Translations under genes and position numbers: made by a program
In this document: positions 53,991 through 56,794 of the stretch, in pieces
Numbering within the stretch: the stretch's first letter is position 1
Layout of the letters: the number at the start of each line of letters is the position of its first letter
Notes under the pieces: generated by a model
Told to the model about the DNA's origin: nothing
What the model saw: the letters and a program-made list of their open reading frames with translations, nothing else
Databases searched by the model: none
Assembly: GCF_003052515.2 (NCBI RefSeq)
Contig: NZ_QARE02000030.1
Coordinates: 1-56,794 of the forward strand
Direction: 5' to 3'
DNA length: 56,794 nucleotides
DNA from: Pseudomonas sp. RIT409
Lineage (GTDB): Bacteria > Pseudomonadota > Gammaproteobacteria > Pseudomonadales > Pseudomonadaceae

Positions 53991-54950
53991 ATGAACCTGA
54001 GCAAGGTCGATCTCAACCTCTTTATTGTCTTTGACGCCATCTACACCGAGGCCAACCTGACACGCGCCGGCCAGATCGTCGGGATCACCCAACCGGCCGT
54101 GTCCAATGCCCTGGCCCGCCTGCGCGAGACCTTCAACGACCCGCTATTCGTGCGCACCGCTCAAGGCATGGTGCCGACCCCCATGGCGCAGAACATCATC
54201 GGTCCGGTGCGCAACGCGTTGGCACTGTTGCGCGTCTCGGTGCAGGAAAGCCGTATCTTCAATCCGCAGCAAGCGAACAAGAACTACCGGATCAGCATGA
54301 CCGACTTGACCGAGGCGATCATTCTCCCACCGCTGTTTCAACGCCTGCGACGACTCGCCCCGGCCGTGACCATCGAAAGCTTTCTGTCGAAACGCCGGGA
54401 AACCACCAAGGAACTGGCCGCTGGGCGGCTGGACTTCGCCGTCGATGCTCCGCTCAATACCGACCCCCAGGTGCGCCACGTCAAGCTGATGGAAGACAAC
54501 TACGTCTGTGCCATGCGCAAGGGCCATCCATTGGCGCACAAGGCCGCGCTGACCCTGGACGACTACCTGTCAGTGGCCCACATTCACATTTCCAGCCGCC
54601 GCAGCGGGCTGGGCTACGTTGATCTGTCGCTCGGGAAGATGGGTATTCAGCGCAAGATCGCGTTACGTTCGCAACACTACCTCATGGCCTCCCAGGTGCT
54701 GCAGCAGACGGACATGGTCATGACTGTCCCGGAACGCTTCGCCCGTCGCAACGACCTGCACTTCGTGCAACTGCCGGTCAACGATGTGCCCAGCGTCGAA
54801 ACCCATCTGTATTGGCACGAAAGCACCGATCAGGATCCTGCCAACCGCTGGATGCGCGAGCAGATCATCGAGTTGTGTCAGTGGATCGTGGCCCAGGAGC
54901 GCAAGCAGGCACAGCCATTGGAAGACGCGTTGAAGCCATCCTACGGTTGA
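53991..54950 (+). CDS. LysR-family regulator divergent from the acyl-CoA dehydrogenase
   Basis: A 319-residue LysR protein. The helix-turn-helix (residues 20-75) is NLTRAGQIVGITQPAVSNAL followed by RLRETFNDPLFVRTAQGM, the NodD-like branch of LysR. The C-terminal effector domain follows. The ATG at 53991 has GAGG about 10 bases upstream; an in-frame start at 53931 would lie over the promoter. It may control the divergent dehydrogenase. An ATCA-N8-TGAT repeat at 53920-53935 is a possible binding site. Confidence 0.92.
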   Translation: MNLSKVDLNLFIVFDAIYTEANLTRAGQIVGITQPAVSNALARLRETFNDPLFVRTAQGMVPTPMAQNIIGPVRNALALLRVSVQESRIFNPQQANKNYRISMTDLTEAIILPPLFQRLRRLAPAVTIESFLSKRRETTKELAAGRLDFAVDAPLNTDPQVRHVKLMEDNYVCAMRKGHPLAHKAALTLDDYLSVAHIHISSRRSGLGYVDLSLGKMGIQRKIALRSQHYLMASQVLQQTDMVMTVPERFARRNDLHFVQLPVNDVPSVETHLYWHESTDQDPANRWMREQIIELCQWIVAQERKQAQPLEDALKPSYG

Positions 54951-55007
54951 CGTTAACGTCAAGGTCGCCGTAGGTTACGCGCATCGCCTCCCCGTTCGAG
55001 TTGAGCC

Positions 55008-55388
55008 ATGACCCACCCGACCTACAGCATTTCCGACCTTGCTCGCGAGCTGGACATCACCACGCGCACCATTCGCTTTTACGAAGAACAGGGGATGCTC
55101 AGCCCCGAGCGGCGCGGCTTGGAGCGCATCTATTCGCCAAGAGACAAGGTCACCCTGAAACTGATCCTGCGGGGCAAGCGCATCGGATTTTCTTTGGCCG
55201 AATGCCGCGATCTGATCGGGCTGTACGACCCGACGGGCGATAACCAAAAGCAGCTCACGACCATGCTGGCCAAGATCGCCGAACGCCGCGCGCAGTTGGA
55301 CCAGCAGCTGTTGGACATTCAGCAGATGCAGTTGGAGCTGGACACTGCCGAAGAGCGCTGCAAGGCCGCGCTCGGCCTGGCCCACTGA
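55008..55388 (+). CDS. MerR-family regulator (LiuR-like)
   Basis: A 126-residue MerR protein. The winged helix SISDLARELDITTRTIRFYE and wing RIYSPRDKVTLKLILRGKRI are followed by a dimerisation coiled coil (QLLDIQQMQLELDTAEERC). It lacks the metal-binding Cys pattern of metal-sensing MerR proteins, and resembles LiuR, which controls leucine/isovalerate genes in P. aeruginosa. It ends 28 bp before the HMG-CoA lyase gene on the same strand and probably controls it. Confidence 0.9.
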   Translation: MTHPTYSISDLARELDITTRTIRFYEEQGMLSPERRGLERIYSPRDKVTLKLILRGKRIGFSLAECRDLIGLYDPTGDNQKQLTTMLAKIAERRAQLDQQLLDIQQMQLELDTAEERCKAALGLAH

Positions 55389-55416
55389 GCTCTCCTCACT
55401 CAAGGACTTCCCCGCC

Positions 55417-56316
55417 ATGACCCTCCCACAACGCGTACGCCTGGTCGAAGTCGGTCCCCGTGACGGCCTGCAGAACGAGGCCCGCCCCCTCTCCGTAGAG
55501 GACAAAATACGCTTGGTGGATGACCTGGCGGATGCAGGGCTTTCCTTCATTGAAGTCGGCAGTTTCGTTTCGCCGAAATGGGTGCCACAGATGGCAGGGT
55601 CGGCCGATGTATTTGCGGGCATTCATCGCAAGGACGGGGTGACCTACTCCGCGCTCACCCCTAACCTGCGAGGGTTCGAGGATGCGCTGGCCGTCGGCGT
55701 GAAGGAAGTGGCGGTGTTCGCTGCAGCCTCGGAAGCGTTCTCTCAACGCAACATCAATTGCTCGATCAGCGAGAGCCTGGACCGTTTCCTTCCGATCATG
55801 GAAGCGGCGCGCCTGCATGGCATGCCGGTGCGCGGCTATGTGTCCTGCGTGCTGGGTTGCCCTTATGAAGGCCACGTTGCGCCAAAACAGGTGGCTGCGG
55901 TGGCGAGGGAGCTGTTTTCGATGGGCTGCTACGAGGTCTCCCTTGGCGACACCATTGGTACCGGCACGCCGGGGGCGACCCGGGCGTTGATCGATGCCGT
56001 GGCCGCATTCATCCCCCGCGGAAAGCTGGCCGGACACTTTCACGACACGTACGGCCAGGCGCTGGCCAATATCTACGCCAGCCTCCTGGAAGGCCTGCAC
56101 GTGTTCGACAGTTCAGTGGCCGGGTTGGGCGGATGCCCGTACGCCAAGGGCGCGACGGGCAACGTCGCCACCGAGGACGTGCTCTACCTGCTCAACGGCT
56201 TGGGCATCGACACCGGCGTTGACCTGGAACGCTTGATTCGCGCAGGGCAGCGCATCAGCGACCTGCTGGGCCGGGCCAACGGTTCGCGGGTCGCCACTGC
56301 ACGTTTGTCGGGCTGA
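55417..56316 (+). CDS. mvaB: Hydroxymethylglutaryl-CoA lyase
   Basis: A 299-residue TIM-barrel enzyme that splits HMG-CoA into acetyl-CoA and acetoacetate, the last step of leucine breakdown. VRLVEVGPRDGLQNEARPL and SFVSPKWVPQMA are the substrate and metal motifs, and SVAGLGGCPYAKGATGNVA contains the catalytic Cys near residue 235. It follows a LiuR-like regulator. The other leucine genes (liuABCD) are not in this window, so the lyase seems to be encoded apart from them. The acetoacetate formed could join the pathway served by bdhA. Confidence 0.95.
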   Translation: MTLPQRVRLVEVGPRDGLQNEARPLSVEDKIRLVDDLADAGLSFIEVGSFVSPKWVPQMAGSADVFAGIHRKDGVTYSALTPNLRGFEDALAVGVKEVAVFAAASEAFSQRNINCSISESLDRFLPIMEAARLHGMPVRGYVSCVLGCPYEGHVAPKQVAAVARELFSMGCYEVSLGDTIGTGTPGATRALIDAVAAFIPRGKLAGHFHDTYGQALANIYASLLEGLHVFDSSVAGLGGCPYAKGATGNVATEDVLYLLNGLGIDTGVDLERLIRAGQRISDLLGRANGSRVATARLSG

Positions 56317-56337
56317 AGTGCGACAACTTGTCACAGA

Positions 56338-56380
56338 GTGTTACCCTGATCGGCATTCAAACGCAGGAAACGGGTAACAC
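56338..56380. promoter_or_regulatory. Inverted repeat, candidate CbrB enhancer of crcY
   Basis: GTGTTACCC (56338-56346) and GGGTAACAC (56372-56380) are perfect 9-bp complementary arms, 25 bp apart. The TGTTAC/GTAACA halves match my recollection of CbrB half-sites, though published spacing is shorter. They lie about 84-126 bp before the -24 GG, suited to an enhancer. Confidence 0.55.
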
Positions 56381-56462
56381 GGAAACACCCGAGCGGTTTA
56401 CCAGCGTGCCGCAACCCGGCATCGCAGCCTGCGAGCCCCGGTTTTCGGGCATTTGCAAAAAT

Positions 56463-56478
56463 TGGCATGGCTCCTGCT
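56463..56478 (+). promoter_or_regulatory. Sigma-54 promoter of crcY
   Basis: TGGCATGGCTCCTGCT matches TGGCACG-N4-TTGCW at nearly all key positions; GG (56464-56465) and GC (56476-56477) are spaced by 10 bases. The start point would be near 56488, just before the first CA motif. Confidence 0.85.
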
Positions 56479-56487
56479 ATGTCTTGG

Positions 56488-56794
56488 TACAACAAAAATA
56501 ACAAACAGCAGCAACCCAATAAAAACAAGACGTATCGGCTCTGACATAACAAGAACAACACGGACAGAGACGCAGCTAACTGATTTTTTTGGAGTGGATC
56601 GCTTTGTGAGGCCAAGGCCTCTGAACCGGACAGAGAACAATAAAACTGCCCTCAGGCAGCTCCCGCGTCGGGTCAATCGCAAGATCGAAGCTGTATCAGC
56701 GCTCAAAAAAATACGTTTGCTCTTGGCTCCGAATGGGGTCGCTCAAAAAAGCAAAAAAGGTCTGGCCGCCAATAACAACAACAGGTCGCCTAAA
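56488..56794 (+). ncRNA. crcY: Probable CrcY small RNA, 3' end beyond the window
   Basis: Downstream of the sigma-54 promoter is about 307 bp with no credible ORF but repeated AAnAAnAA motifs in single-strand-like contexts: 56491-56504, 56518-56528, 56548-56558, 56636-56643 and 56771-56782, plus A-rich runs at 56704 and 56744. CrcZ/CrcY RNAs of Pseudomonas carry five or six such motifs, are made from CbrB-dependent sigma-54 promoters, and titrate Hfq/Crc away from targets. My recollection is that crcY in P. putida lies right after the HMG-CoA lyase gene (PP_3540), which is the situation here. A hairpin CTGCC-CTCA-GGCAG at 56646-56659 falls between motifs. The terminator is not in the window. 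Confidence 0.85.

Noticed and set aside
56479..56544. A 21-codon Asn/Lys/Gln-rich ORF at the start of the small RNA
   Set aside because: Its ATG lies before the predicted transcription start, and its composition just reflects the AAnAAnAA motifs.

Overview
The window is a high-GC chromosomal segment from a fluorescent-type Pseudomonas. I infer this from gene content and order recalled for that genus: gacA-uvrC-pgsA followed by tRNA-Gly, -Cys and -Leu; a muxABC-opmB efflux operon; hbcR-gntP-bdhA; and an HMG-CoA lyase gene next to what looks like the Crc-sequestering small RNA gene crcY. There is no rRNA, no CRISPR array and no insertion sequence. Nearly all genes are intact; only the first gene (left edge) and the small RNA (right edge) are cut by the window.

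Layout. 1-2040: an acrylyl-CoA-reductase-like gene (partial), its AcuR-type repressor and a divergent nitronate monooxygenase, with two matching palindromic operators. 2080-4705: molybdate uptake modABC behind a ModE-like box. 4793-9126: poxvirus-type topoisomerase IB, the short UvrA paralogue UvrA2, and two small proteins of unknown function. 9413-13211: three tRNAs in two transcription units, then pgsA, uvrC and the global response regulator gacA. 13416-14076: a divergent phage-style repressor/gp16-like pair with no phage attached. 14254-15806: an aromatic-rich leader peptide, an intrinsic terminator, a second small ORF and a DAHP synthase gene, which together look like a transcription attenuator for entry into the shikimate pathway. 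15966-22116: a parvulin and the YejABEF/Npp peptide importer. 22178-26046: the sigma-54 activator HbcR, with predicted enhancer sites and a sigma-54 promoter driving a GntP-family transporter and 3-hydroxybutyrate dehydrogenase. 26084-32994: an orphan PilT/PilU ATPase, a second parvulin, an SH3-domain membrane protein, a MocR regulator, an SDR and an MHYT-GGDEF-EAL c-di-GMP enzyme. 33124-42257: the muxABC-opmB tripartite efflux operon. 42468-52511: thiol peroxidase, a LysR/aldo-keto reductase pair, tamAB, a GNAT and exonuclease III. 52590-56316: an acyl-CoA dehydrogenase divergent from a LysR gene, then a MerR regulator and HMG-CoA lyase. 56338-56794: an inverted repeat, a sigma-54 promoter and a transcript rich in AAnAAnAA motifs (crcY, partial).

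The strongest regulatory theme is carbon and amino-acid control. The crcY-like RNA would sequester Hfq/Crc, and AAnAAnAA motifs of the kind Hfq/Crc recognises also lie on the ribosome binding site of the 3-hydroxybutyrate transporter gene and in the leaders of yejA and one LysR gene. The most promising less-described element is the DAHP synthase leader: a 47-residue peptide whose end reads Tyr-Phe-Tyr-Gly-Tyr-Trp-Phe-Ser-His-Trp, followed by a textbook terminator and then a second aromatic-rich small ORF. All functional calls are from reading translations and DNA motifs; no database search was run.
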